Source of the DNA: Winogradskyella sp. UBA3174
GTDB lineage: Bacteria > Bacteroidota > Bacteroidia > Flavobacteriales > Flavobacteriaceae
NCBI RefSeq assembly: GCF_002364335.1
Contig: NZ_DEXW01000046.1
Coordinates: 110,815 to 150,475 of the forward strand
Direction: 5' to 3'
Length of the DNA stretch: 39,661 bases
Below the pieces are notes generated by a model. It was not told where the DNA came from, searched no databases, and saw only the letters and a list, made by a program, of their open reading frames with translations. Below, piece after piece: positions 8,902 through 17,443 of this stretch (positions within the stretch are counted from its first letter, which is position 1; each line of letters begins with the position of its first letter). Both the position numbers and the translations under genes were made by a program.

Positions 8902-10248
8902 TTATCTAATAATTTTATTTGGAAAAACAACCATACTCTCATGTCCATTTTCACCAACTGCTGCTATGCCAAAGAAAGAGTTATCAATAACGATACCATC
9001 TAGAGTAAATTCTGTAACATCGCCAACAAAACGACTCTGATCCCAAGTAGGAGATGTTGTGTCTCTCCAATAAATTTTATAACCTTTTGCGCCTTCTACT
9101 TTATTCCATTGTAATTTGGCTGAAGCTTCAACAATGCCGCCAATACCAACATCTTTTGGAGAAGGAGGAGCAGAAGCTAAACTTGCCATAGTTATTGCAT
9201 TTACGGCTGTTAATTTTTTACAATAAGGGAAGTTAACATGCTCAAAGGTATCACCATAATTAATACCATTTTCAGTTCTAATGTCTTGGTGTTGTTGTGT
9301 GTAGTTTTCGTGTGCCTCCATTATTCTAATTCCAGCAAAGCCTACATCATTAAAAGGTCTGTGATGTCCTCCGCGCCCAAAACGGTCTAAACGATAGACC
9401 ATCATCGGGTTCATTTCTGGCATATAAGTTTTAGTAGTTTTATGAATATAACGTGCTAATTGACGAGATGTCCCATCAACTTCACCACCATAAAAACGAC
9501 GTCCTCTTGCTTGTCTTGCTAATTTTACAGGATCAGTTTCATCTGTGGTTATAGCTTCTGAAAAAATGCGGAACGTACGATTATCGATTACGCCATCTAC
9601 TCCAGAGATATTTCCAATCATGTCATTATTTAAAACACCTATAATTTCCCATTTATTTTCTTTGGCATATTTTGCTAAACCTTGTCCACCAAATAAGCCT
9701 TGCTCTTCGCCAGAAAGACCGACGTAAATAATACTACTTTCAAACTTATATTTAGATAAGACACGAGCTGCTTCAATAGCAGCTGCCATACCTGTGGCAT
9801 TATCATTTGCACCTGGTGAATCTGACGTGAAATCTGCTGGGTCTGATACGCGAGAATCAATATCGCCACTCATAATAATATAACGGTTTGGGTATTTAGT
9901 ACCGCGTTGTATGGCAACCACATTAACCACCATAACATCTTTGACGATACGTTGGTTTCTTCCTTTTTCAACTAAGTCTTTCTGATAAAAAACGTCTAGA
10001 CAATCTTTACAATCTTTAGATATATTATCGAATTGTGATTTTATCCAACGTCTTGCAGCACCAATACCACGAGTTTTAGAAAGCGTGTCACTTAAGGTAT
10101 GTCTGGTACCAAAATCAGCTAATTTTTTTACATCATTACGTAAACGTTCTTCTGAAACAGCATCAACGATATCATATATTTTTTGATGTGTTTGTGCAGA
10201 TATAGTTAACGAAAATAATGCGCTAAAAATTAAAAGATAGTTTCGCAT
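8902..10248 (-). CDS. M28-family metallopeptidase with fibronectin-like C-terminus
   Basis: A 448-residue exported peptidase. Signal peptide MRNYLLIFSALFSLTISAQ. M28 metal-site motifs appear in order: 'SGDIDSR' (129-131 region), 'GANDNATG' with the bridging Asp, 'GLSGEEQGLFGG' with the catalytic and metal Glu pair, 'NNDMIGN', and a late His in 'QQHQD'. The first ligand, normally His in HxDS, is Asp (D129), an unusual substitution. The last ~90 residues ('PPSPKDVGIGGIVEASAKLQ', 'GAKGYKIYWRD') look like a fibronectin type III domain, common in secreted Bacteroidota peptidases. The trehalose gene upstream ends 8 bp before this start, so the three minus-strand genes may form one transcript. Confidence 0.9.
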   Translation of the reverse strand: MRNYLLIFSALFSLTISAQTHQKIYDIVDAVSEERLRNDVKKLADFGTRHTLSDTLSKTRGIGAARRWIKSQFDNISKDCKDCLDVFYQKDLVEKGRNQRIVKDVMVVNVVAIQRGTKYPNRYIIMSGDIDSRVSDPADFTSDSPGANDNATGMAAAIEAARVLSKYKFESSIIYVGLSGEEQGLFGGQGLAKYAKENKWEIIGVLNNDMIGNISGVDGVIDNRTFRIFSEAITTDETDPVKLARQARGRRFYGGEVDGTSRQLARYIHKTTKTYMPEMNPMMVYRLDRFGRGGHHRPFNDVGFAGIRIMEAHENYTQQHQDIRTENGINYGDTFEHVNFPYCKKLTAVNAITMASLASAPPSPKDVGIGGIVEASAKLQWNKVEGAKGYKIYWRDTTSPTWDQSRFVGDVTEFTLDGIVIDNSFFGIAAVGENGHESMVVFPNKIIR

Positions 10249-10256
10249 AATAAGTT

Positions 10257-12461
10257 TTAGGTAAATTTAAGTAATAGTTCTCTAACCTGTTCAGAATTTT
10301 TAATCTGATATTTGGCTTTGGTTCTCGTATATCCAATTTTTATGGTAAACGCATTATGTGGCGCAGCCTCGAACATATATTCATCGGTCCAATCGTCTCC
10401 CATTATTAGAATGAAATCGTAATCTTTCTGCATAAAAAGTTGATTGGCAGCGCGTCCTTTATTAACGTTGCTACTTTTTATCTCAATGACCTTATTTCCT
10501 TTTAATACTGATAGTTCATTATTTGAGATCATACTTGTTAAAACGGTATTAAGCTCCATTGTTCTAATTTGTGCCAGTTCAGGATCTGCAGTTCTGTAAT
10601 GCCAAGCTAAGGAGTATTCTTTGGTCTCAATAAATGTTCCTGGTGTACGATCTACAAAAGTTTCTAAGATAGGTTTGATATTTGCCATCCATTCGGTTTT
10701 TACAATCTCTAGCGGTGACCATTCTTTATTTTCACGTTGCCAAACTCCGTGATCCGTTATTAAATCGTAAGGTTTATCTCCAAACCATTTTTCAAATGTT
10801 GCTTTATCTCGGCCACTTATAAGACATAAATCTGTTTTTGGATGGGCTTCGAAAGCATCTAAAATTTTGAACAGTTCACTATCTGGTTTTGCGTCTTGCG
10901 GATTATCTTTGAAACCCACTAAAGTGCCATCATAATCTAATAAAATGAGGGATTTTTTTCCTTGTTTAAATTGACTTAGTATAGCTTCTTCACTAATTGA
11001 AGTCAATTTTTTAGACACAACAATTTCCTGCATTTGGTTTGTAGCATCTAAAGAAGAAAAGAATTCTTTAGCCCATTTTTCAACATCATAACGCTTTAAA
11101 CGTTTTTGAAGAATTTTCATTCTGTTTTGTTGTTCTTCTAAAGGCATTGTTAGTGCTTTGTATATTGCAGACGCAAAATCGTCGAAACTATTAGGGTTTA
11201 TTAATAATGCTTCATTCATTTCTTTTGCAGCACCAGCCATTTCACTTAATATAAGAACACCATCTTGTTTTGTGCGTGTAGCAACATATTCTTTAGCGAC
11301 CAAATTCATACCATCTCTTACAGGTGTAATTAATGCAATATCTGAAGACGTATATAAGTCAATTAAATTTTCAAAAGGTAGTGATCTGTAAAAGTACCAA
11401 ATCGGAGTCCAACTTACTGTTGAAAATTCTCCATTGATACGACCAACCAATTCATCTGTTTCACGCTTTAAACGTTGGTATTGTGGCACATCAGATCTTG
11501 AAGGTACAGCCAGCATTACTAACCTTATTTTTTCTTTATACTCAGGATGTTTATTTAAAAAATATTCAAAAGCTCTTAGTCGATTTGGAATACCTTTGGT
11601 ATAATCCATTCGGTCGATTGAGAGAATAAATTTTTGGTCTTCACCTTCATTTAAATGAGAATCGAGGCGTTTTTGAAGCTCTGATTTTGCTTTATCTGGA
11701 TTATTGTGATCTAATGCGGCTTCATGAAACTTTCCGTAGTCAATACCCATAGGAAACGAATCTACTTTTATAATTCTATCGTAATATGAAATTTCATTAA
11801 AGTTAACGTCAAGTCGCATAATACGCTTTACGGAACTTAAGAAATGACGCTCATAATCGTATGTATGAAAGCCTAATAAATCTGCTCCTAACATCCCTGT
11901 TAATACTTCTTTACGCCAAGGAAAAGTTCTAAAAATTTCATAAGAAGGAAAGGGGATATGTAAGAAGAAACCAATAGTAATATCTGGTCGTTTTTCTTTG
12001 ATTAACTGAGGTAATAATAGAAGCTGGTAGTCATGAACCCAAACAGTGTCTCCGTCTTCAACAGTATCTAGAACTACTTCGGCAAATTTTTGATTTACAC
12101 GCTTGTAAGCCTCCCAATGCTCTGTTTCAAATTCAGTGTATTCTAAGAAATAATGGAATAGTGGCCAAAGTGTGCGGTTACTGAAACCAAGATAATAATC
12201 TGTTACATCAGCTTCTGTTAAATTAACTGAACGGCATTTTGTTTCTTCAATTTTAATATCAACTTTTCTTTTTAAGTCACTGTCTAATTCTTCATCTGTA
12301 ATGCCAGACCATCCAATCCAAACTCCACTTCCTTCTGAATGCACAGATTTCATGCCTGTCGCAAGACCACCAACGCTGGGTGTTATATTTAATTCGTTGT
12401 TTTCTATAGATATTTGAAGAGGTAACCTATTTGATACTATTATTGTTTTATTAACGCTCAT
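10257..12461 (-). CDS. Bifunctional trehalose-6-phosphate synthase/phosphatase
   Basis: A 734-residue cytoplasmic fusion of OtsA-type GT20 synthase and OtsB-type HAD phosphatase; together they make trehalose from UDP-glucose and glucose-6-phosphate. The synthase half (about 1-480) shows 'VSNRLPLQ', 'VGGLATGM', 'VHDYQLLLLP', 'HIPFPSYEIFR', 'SIDRMDYTKGI' and 'RDGMNLVAKEYVA'. The phosphatase half begins near residue 500 with HAD motif I 'LLDYDGTL' and ends with motif III 'GDDWTDEYMFEAA' near residue 688. Both active sites look intact. ATG at 12461. The gene is divergent from the GH15 gene across 57 bp, suggesting shared control. Trehalose would serve as an osmolyte or stress protectant. Confidence 0.95.
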   Translation of the reverse strand: MSVNKTIIVSNRLPLQISIENNELNITPSVGGLATGMKSVHSEGSGVWIGWSGITDEELDSDLKRKVDIKIEETKCRSVNLTEADVTDYYLGFSNRTLWPLFHYFLEYTEFETEHWEAYKRVNQKFAEVVLDTVEDGDTVWVHDYQLLLLPQLIKEKRPDITIGFFLHIPFPSYEIFRTFPWRKEVLTGMLGADLLGFHTYDYERHFLSSVKRIMRLDVNFNEISYYDRIIKVDSFPMGIDYGKFHEAALDHNNPDKAKSELQKRLDSHLNEGEDQKFILSIDRMDYTKGIPNRLRAFEYFLNKHPEYKEKIRLVMLAVPSRSDVPQYQRLKRETDELVGRINGEFSTVSWTPIWYFYRSLPFENLIDLYTSSDIALITPVRDGMNLVAKEYVATRTKQDGVLILSEMAGAAKEMNEALLINPNSFDDFASAIYKALTMPLEEQQNRMKILQKRLKRYDVEKWAKEFFSSLDATNQMQEIVVSKKLTSISEEAILSQFKQGKKSLILLDYDGTLVGFKDNPQDAKPDSELFKILDAFEAHPKTDLCLISGRDKATFEKWFGDKPYDLITDHGVWQRENKEWSPLEIVKTEWMANIKPILETFVDRTPGTFIETKEYSLAWHYRTADPELAQIRTMELNTVLTSMISNNELSVLKGNKVIEIKSSNVNKGRAANQLFMQKDYDFILIMGDDWTDEYMFEAAPHNAFTIKIGYTRTKAKYQIKNSEQVRELLLKFT

Positions 12462-12518
12462 AGTTTTGAAATGCTGTTGATATTTTGTTAATTTAAAAAA
12501 AAATCAGTCCATAGCCTT

Positions 12519-14345
12519 ATGAATAAAGAAGATTTAACGAATAATTTACATTACGGAATAGTTGGAAATTGCAGAAGTGCAGCTTTAATTTCTAAAATAG
12601 GTTCTATTGATTGGTGTTGTCTTCCAAAATTTGATGCACCTTCTGTTTTTGCTAAACTTTTAGATGACAAAATTGGTGGAAGCTTTGGATTTGATGTTGA
12701 TGAAAGTTACTCTATAAAACAGGCTTATATAGATAATACAGCGATTTTAGTAACATCTTTTAGTAACGGACTCGATGCTTTTGAGGTGCATGACTTTATG
12801 CCTAGATATAAAAAGAATAGCGAAGTTTATCATTCGCCTCCCGAAGTTATTCGATACATAAAATATATTTCTGGTAAGCCTTCTTTTAAGGTTATTTACG
12901 ATCCTAAATTAGAATATGCAAAAGGAAAGACAACAACGTATGTTAAAACTGATTTTATCGTTAGTCTTAACGATGAAGAAACGTACGATACGCTTTTTCT
13001 ATACACGGATTTAGATAAAGAAGCCGTTTTAAAAGGATCGCTTATCGAACTAACTGAAGATGCTTTTGCGATGTTTGGATATAATGAAAAATTATTTGTA
13101 CCAAATTTGAAGTCGACTTATCTAGAATATCAGCGCACTAAGGTCTACTGGCTAGATTGGATGGAGCGCACACCAGAATATAAGCGTTACAATGACTATA
13201 TAGCCAGAAGTGCCATGACTTTAAAATTATTAAGTTACGATAAAACAGGTGCTGTTTTGGCAGCAGCAACAACGTCATTACCAGAAACCATTGGTGAAGT
13301 AAGAAATTGGGATTATCGTTTTTGTTGGATTAGAGACGCCTCAATGGTTATTAAAGTGATGTCACAATTAGGACATAAAAATATTGCTAGACGTTATTTG
13401 AGTTTTATTATTGATTTAATACCTGATAAGGGTGAAGAACTTCAAATTATGTATGGTATTAATAAAGAAAAGAAATTAACAGAAGAATCTCTCGATCACT
13501 TGTCTGGCTATTTGGGTTCTAAACCAGTCCGTGTTGGTAATGCAGCTTACAAGCAAAAACAGAATGATATATATGGCATCCTAATGGATGTGATACATCA
13601 ACTCATGGTTAACTTTAGTCAAGATATCGAAAATGGGGAAGAACTATGGACAATCACTAAGGGAATCGTTTGGGTAGTTAGTAAACATTGGGAAGAACCA
13701 GATAAAGGAATTTGGGAATTTAGAGGAGAAGACCGTCATTTTACCTTTTCTAAAGTATTATGTTGGACAGCCATAGACAAAGCTATTAAAGTAGCTAAGT
13801 TATTGGGTAAAACCTCAAAAATGGCAAAATGGCAATTGCTTGAAGAAGAAATAAGAGAAGATATATTGACCAATGCTTGGAACGATAAGGTTAAAGCTTT
13901 TACGCAATCCTATGGTTCTGAGGAATTAGATGCATCAGTTTTGTTAATGGAATCCTATGGTTTTATTGAGGCAAAACATCCAAAATATGTGAGCACGGTA
14001 AATGCTATTGAGCGCGATCTATGTAATGATGGTTTATTGTATCGCTATAAGAATAAAGATGACTTTGGTTTACCATCATCATCATTTACTATTTGTACGT
14101 TCTGGTTTATTAATAGTTTATACAAAATAGGAGAGTGGCAAAAAGCTACAAAATTGTTTGATCAACTCTTAACTTACAGTAACCATTTAGGCTTGTTTAG
14201 CGAGGATATTGATTTTAAAACAAAACGTTTGCTTGGTAATTTTCCTCAGGCTTATTCACACTTAGCATTAATTGAAACTGCCATAAATTTATCTAATATA
14301 ACTGAAGAAGAAAAGCTTAAAGAGACTATTGGTTTAGTTAATTAG
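12519..14345 (+). CDS. Glycoside hydrolase family 15 (trehalase/glucoamylase-like)
   Basis: A 608-residue GH15 hydrolase with no signal peptide, so probably cytoplasmic. An N-terminal beta-sandwich ('IGSIDWCCLPKFDAPSVFAKL') precedes the (alpha/alpha)6 barrel, with 'NWDYRFCWIRDASM' as the substrate-site block. The likely catalytic acid is E400 in 'GIWEFRGEDRHF', and the likely base E562 in 'LFSEDID', ahead of 'GNFPQAYSHLALI'. GH15 includes both glucoamylases and bacterial trehalases. Its position opposite the trehalose synthase suggests a trehalase or a related alpha-glucosidase, but the sequence alone does not decide. Its last 8 bases overlap the end of the opposing CBM9 gene. Confidence 0.9.
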   Translation: MNKEDLTNNLHYGIVGNCRSAALISKIGSIDWCCLPKFDAPSVFAKLLDDKIGGSFGFDVDESYSIKQAYIDNTAILVTSFSNGLDAFEVHDFMPRYKKNSEVYHSPPEVIRYIKYISGKPSFKVIYDPKLEYAKGKTTTYVKTDFIVSLNDEETYDTLFLYTDLDKEAVLKGSLIELTEDAFAMFGYNEKLFVPNLKSTYLEYQRTKVYWLDWMERTPEYKRYNDYIARSAMTLKLLSYDKTGAVLAAATTSLPETIGEVRNWDYRFCWIRDASMVIKVMSQLGHKNIARRYLSFIIDLIPDKGEELQIMYGINKEKKLTEESLDHLSGYLGSKPVRVGNAAYKQKQNDIYGILMDVIHQLMVNFSQDIENGEELWTITKGIVWVVSKHWEEPDKGIWEFRGEDRHFTFSKVLCWTAIDKAIKVAKLLGKTSKMAKWQLLEEEIREDILTNAWNDKVKAFTQSYGSEELDASVLLMESYGFIEAKHPKYVSTVNAIERDLCNDGLLYRYKNKDDFGLPSSSFTICTFWFINSLYKIGEWQKATKLFDQLLTYSNHLGLFSEDIDFKTKRLLGNFPQAYSHLALIETAINLSNITEEEKLKETIGLVN

Positions 14346-15486
14346 TGAGTAATAAAGTGCCAAAAATATTAGCATCTATCCAGCCTTTATTTTTATCATC
14401 TCCTAAAACTGCTATTGAACCTATAAAATTTTCGCGAGTTTTACTGTTGTCGTTATCGCAATAGGCAAGGGCAAAACCAATATTTTTATTGGCTGTTAGA
14501 GTTATAGGTGAATTATTACTGTCATCATCATTATAAGTGTCGTCAAAGAGTGATATTTTAACTTCCCAAATAGATGTGTTGCCAGTCGTTTTTCGCTTAG
14601 ATTCTATGTGAGAGTTGTAAATTTTTCCTTTTCTTTCTGTAGACATATCTACCACATTTCCGTCTAAAGCGATATGGTAGGCAAAAGCATTATGACTAAA
14701 TTGATGATTGCCACCACTATTATCTTCATCTATAAAAATTTCTAAACAATCATCGTCCCACCATGCTGTAAGTGGTTCTTCATTATTATCTGTGAGTACA
14801 TCGTCTATTATTTCAGCTAATAAATACAAAGCATCTTTTGTCCAAGTTAATTTATAACGTCCTTTAAAATCTTCTGAAGAATAATTCTCTCCCAACCATA
14901 ATTGATCTAATTGATGCCATTGGGAATTTTTCCAAATCGATTCATTTGCAATACCGTCTATTATAGGATTTACTTTTGTTTCTTTTACAGTAATAAGTTG
15001 TTTTACAGGTTTAACTGATTGTGAAGCTTTTTTATAGTTAAATTTTACAGTTTTAGTTTTCCCTTCTTCTTTAATATCAACATAGATATTCATTTCGTTT
15101 TTAGATAGCTTTTCAAAAGTCATAACTTCAAAAACTACTTTATTTTCTGTTATTTCTTTAAGTGGAAAATCGACAGTCTCATCTTTAGTTTCCCAACCTT
15201 TTAAATTAGGTCCAAAATGTTTGAGTTGCAGAATTAAAGTATTTTCAACTTCTCTGATGATTTCAATTTCATAAAACGTCACTTTACCGTCATTGATTAG
15301 TTTAAAAGATGCCATCATAGAACCACCTGAAGGTTCACTCCAAATTTCTTCAGTTTGCCCACCAAAAGCTTCTCCATACCATGTCCCAGCAATCCAAGCT
15401 ATGTTTTCAAGCTTAGGTTCAAGCTGTTTTTCTTGTGAAATTGAGATAAATGGTATTATGAACAAAAAAACAAAGAGATATTTCAT
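14338..15486 (-). CDS. Secreted DUF6265 + CBM9-like protein
   Basis: A 382-residue exported protein. Signal peptide MKYLFVFLFIIPFISISQ. The N-terminal domain (about 25-150) matches the DUF6265 pattern: 'ENIAWIAGTWYGEAFGG', 'EIWSEPSGGSMMASF', then 'FYEIEIIRE'. The C-terminal half (about 165-380) resembles a family-9 carbohydrate-binding module: 'PIIDGIANESIWKNS', 'YKLTWTKDALYLLAEIIDD', 'WWDDDCLEIFIDED' and 'GFALAYCDND'. No catalytic domain is apparent. CBM9 modules bind sugar ends in xylanases and other proteins, so this could bind a glycan at the cell surface, but the ligand is unknown. Its stop codon overlaps the end of the GH15 gene by 8 bp, tail to tail. Confidence 0.82.
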   Translation of the reverse strand: MKYLFVFLFIIPFISISQEKQLEPKLENIAWIAGTWYGEAFGGQTEEIWSEPSGGSMMASFKLINDGKVTFYEIEIIREVENTLILQLKHFGPNLKGWETKDETVDFPLKEITENKVVFEVMTFEKLSKNEMNIYVDIKEEGKTKTVKFNYKKASQSVKPVKQLITVKETKVNPIIDGIANESIWKNSQWHQLDQLWLGENYSSEDFKGRYKLTWTKDALYLLAEIIDDVLTDNNEEPLTAWWDDDCLEIFIDEDNSGGNHQFSHNAFAYHIALDGNVVDMSTERKGKIYNSHIESKRKTTGNTSIWEVKISLFDDTYNDDDSNNSPITLTANKNIGFALAYCDNDNSKTRENFIGSIAVLGDDKNKGWIDANIFGTLLLTN

Positions 15487-15538
15487 CTTATAAATTGATT
15501 AATAATTATCTTTCGTCAAGATACTATAAAGTTTAAAC

Positions 15539-16870
15539 ATGAACAATTTCAGTAGGTTACTCGTTTTATTATTAATTACAGCTTTTGGCTGTTCTGACGC
15601 AAAAAGTGTTGTAGATAGAATTAACCCTGAAACATTTTGGGGAGAAAACCCTTGGCCAGATATTAGAAAGGAACGTATTAATAAATTACTACCAAAAGCA
15701 CTTAAAGCAGCCAATGTAGATTCTTGGTTGGTAGTATGCAGAGAAAATAATAACGACCCAATTGCAGTCCATGTTGGAGGAGAGAATGCAGGTGGTACAG
15801 CCGCCTTTTTGTTTTATAACGATGATGAAGGTTTTCATTCTTTAGTGTTTTCGCCTTCTGGTGAATCTACAGCTTTAGATGATTTAGATATTCATGATAT
15901 GGTCATACCTGTAGAACCTGGCAAGTCTGCAGTAGCAATGGCAACTGAGTTTATAAAAGAAAAAGGTTTTAAAACTATCGCAGTAAATTCTTCAGAAACT
16001 AATGCTATGGCCGATGGTCTCACTTATACACAACGCCAAGACTTAGAATTGAAGTTAGGAGAACTTTCTGGTAGATTAGTCTCTTCTACAGATTTGGTTT
16101 ACGAATGGTTATCTATAAAGTTACCAGCTGAGGTTGACATCTTGCGGAAAGCTGCACAATTAACTGCAGATTGGCAGATAGAAGCTTACAAACAAGTCAT
16201 CCCTGGGAAATCTACTGATGCTGATATTGCTAAATTCTTAAAGCAAAAGATGGCAGAATATGGAGTTACTGATGGTTGGGCTCCAGACCAAAACCCGAAT
16301 GTAAATTCTGGCGCAGATCGTGGACATTCTCATGCTACTGATAAAGTAATTATGCCTGGTGATGTAATTCAAATTGATTTTGGAATTAAAGTTTACGACC
16401 GTTGGGTAACTGACATACAACGCTTTGCTTATGTTTTAAAAGACAACGAAACGGAAGCTCCTACAGTGACTATTATGTATTATTGGGAAAGTAGTAAAGC
16501 AGGTAATCGCGCTGCACTAAATGCTATGAAACCAGGAATAAAAGGGATTGATGTAGATCGCGCGCAACGTGTGCTTATGGAAAAAGCCAATTCTGAATAT
16601 GTGATGTGGAGTACAGGTCACCCAGTAGGTTATGTTGCCCATGATGTTGGACCTAACTTAGGTGGTTCTCAGGCGTCTCATGTGAGACCTGCATCAGAAA
16701 AAGAGCTTAAAGTTGGTATGACCTTTGCTTTTGATGGTTTTCATTCTTGGAAATTAGAGGATGGTAGTTTAAAAACAATTTCGGTAGAGGAAATGGCAGT
16801 TGTAAATGAAAACGGAGCTGAATATTTAATAGCACCTCAAGAAGATTTGATTTTGATTTCTTCAAAGTAA
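15539..16870 (+). CDS. M24-family aminopeptidase lipoprotein (Xaa-Pro type)
   Basis: A 443-residue peptidase of the pita-bread fold. The N-terminus MNNFSRLLVLLLITAFGC ends in a lipobox-like AFGC, predicting a lipoprotein. An N-terminal creatinase-like domain is followed by the M24 domain with metal ligands D280 ('QIDFG'), D292 ('VTDIQRF'), H368 ('AHDVGP') and E417 ('SVEEMAVV'). The fourth ligand, normally Glu in 'xxEPG', aligns with D399 in 'FAFDGFH', a conservative but unusual change. Xaa-Pro aminopeptidases and prolidases use this fold to cleave next to proline. The gene stands alone on the plus strand, 52 bp from the divergent CBM9 gene. Confidence 0.88.
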   Translation: MNNFSRLLVLLLITAFGCSDAKSVVDRINPETFWGENPWPDIRKERINKLLPKALKAANVDSWLVVCRENNNDPIAVHVGGENAGGTAAFLFYNDDEGFHSLVFSPSGESTALDDLDIHDMVIPVEPGKSAVAMATEFIKEKGFKTIAVNSSETNAMADGLTYTQRQDLELKLGELSGRLVSSTDLVYEWLSIKLPAEVDILRKAAQLTADWQIEAYKQVIPGKSTDADIAKFLKQKMAEYGVTDGWAPDQNPNVNSGADRGHSHATDKVIMPGDVIQIDFGIKVYDRWVTDIQRFAYVLKDNETEAPTVTIMYYWESSKAGNRAALNAMKPGIKGIDVDRAQRVLMEKANSEYVMWSTGHPVGYVAHDVGPNLGGSQASHVRPASEKELKVGMTFAFDGFHSWKLEDGSLKTISVEEMAVVNENGAEYLIAPQEDLILISSK

Positions 16871-16900
16871 TTGTAGCAGCACAGATTTGATTTGAAATAT

Positions 16901-17437
16901 CTAGATCAGCGTATAAATGACTTGATATAGAATTGTAACAAATAAAATAATAAGTCCGATAGCCAATAAGCTAATCGCACGTTTTACGTTTTTAAATTTC
17001 CAATCCGATATTTTTGAAATTATAAAAATTTGTTCGCCTAATTGTTCAAATAACACATCCTCATCTTTGCTCATAGTGAAAAAGGTTTTTGAAAATTCTT
17101 TTATATCTCCGAATTGAGAAATGATGTCTTTAAAGAAAAACATGTTTCTAGAGAACTTATCTTCAATTTTAGGAATAAAACAACGTACGCAGTAAAATAT
17201 TGAAGCCGATGTACATAATATCCATGAGCCTATTAGAATATAGAGAAAAGGATCGTTAGTTGCATCATTCGAGAGATTTTCTGCGCCTTGGTAGATAAAA
17301 TTTAATAAAATACCGTAAAAAGATAATATCAAACCTGCTTTAAGCTCTGACGCTTTAATTAAGCTTGTTAGATAACTTATTGTGCCCCAATAATGATCAA
17401 TTAAATCGTCTGTATGTTTATTTTTTTGATACTCCAT
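16901..17437 (-). CDS. Three-helix membrane protein resembling Pycsar effector PycTM (DUF5706)
   Basis: A 178-residue membrane protein. Helices lie at about 34-50, 64-87 and 152-176. The pattern fits the Pycsar effector TM family: an N-terminal 'LIKASELKAGLIL' (the xADxKA entry into helix 1), a conserved Pro after helix 2 ('CFIPK'), 'NMFFFKDI' (the lfFgdI block), then 'LGEQIFIISKISDWKFKNVKRA' read across residues 133-154, just before the last helix. In Pycsar, PycTM proteins respond to cyclic pyrimidine nucleotides and disrupt the membrane during phage attack. The adjoining upstream gene encodes a class III cyclase, ending 6 bp before this start, so translational coupling is likely. It is the last gene of the FIST/kinase operon. 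Family match by eye is good; the role in defence is not shown. Confidence 0.72.
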   Translation of the reverse strand: MEYQKNKHTDDLIDHYWGTISYLTSLIKASELKAGLILSFYGILLNFIYQGAENLSNDATNDPFLYILIGSWILCTSASIFYCVRCFIPKIEDKFSRNMFFFKDIISQFGDIKEFSKTFFTMSKDEDVLFEQLGEQIFIISKISDWKFKNVKRAISLLAIGLIILFVTILYQVIYTLI

Positions 17438-17443
17438 TTTTAT

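Noticed and set aside
16871..16900. Possible terminator between the M24 gene and the PycTM-like gene
   Set aside because: Only a weak, interrupted AGAT/ATCT pairing and no T run; not convincing.
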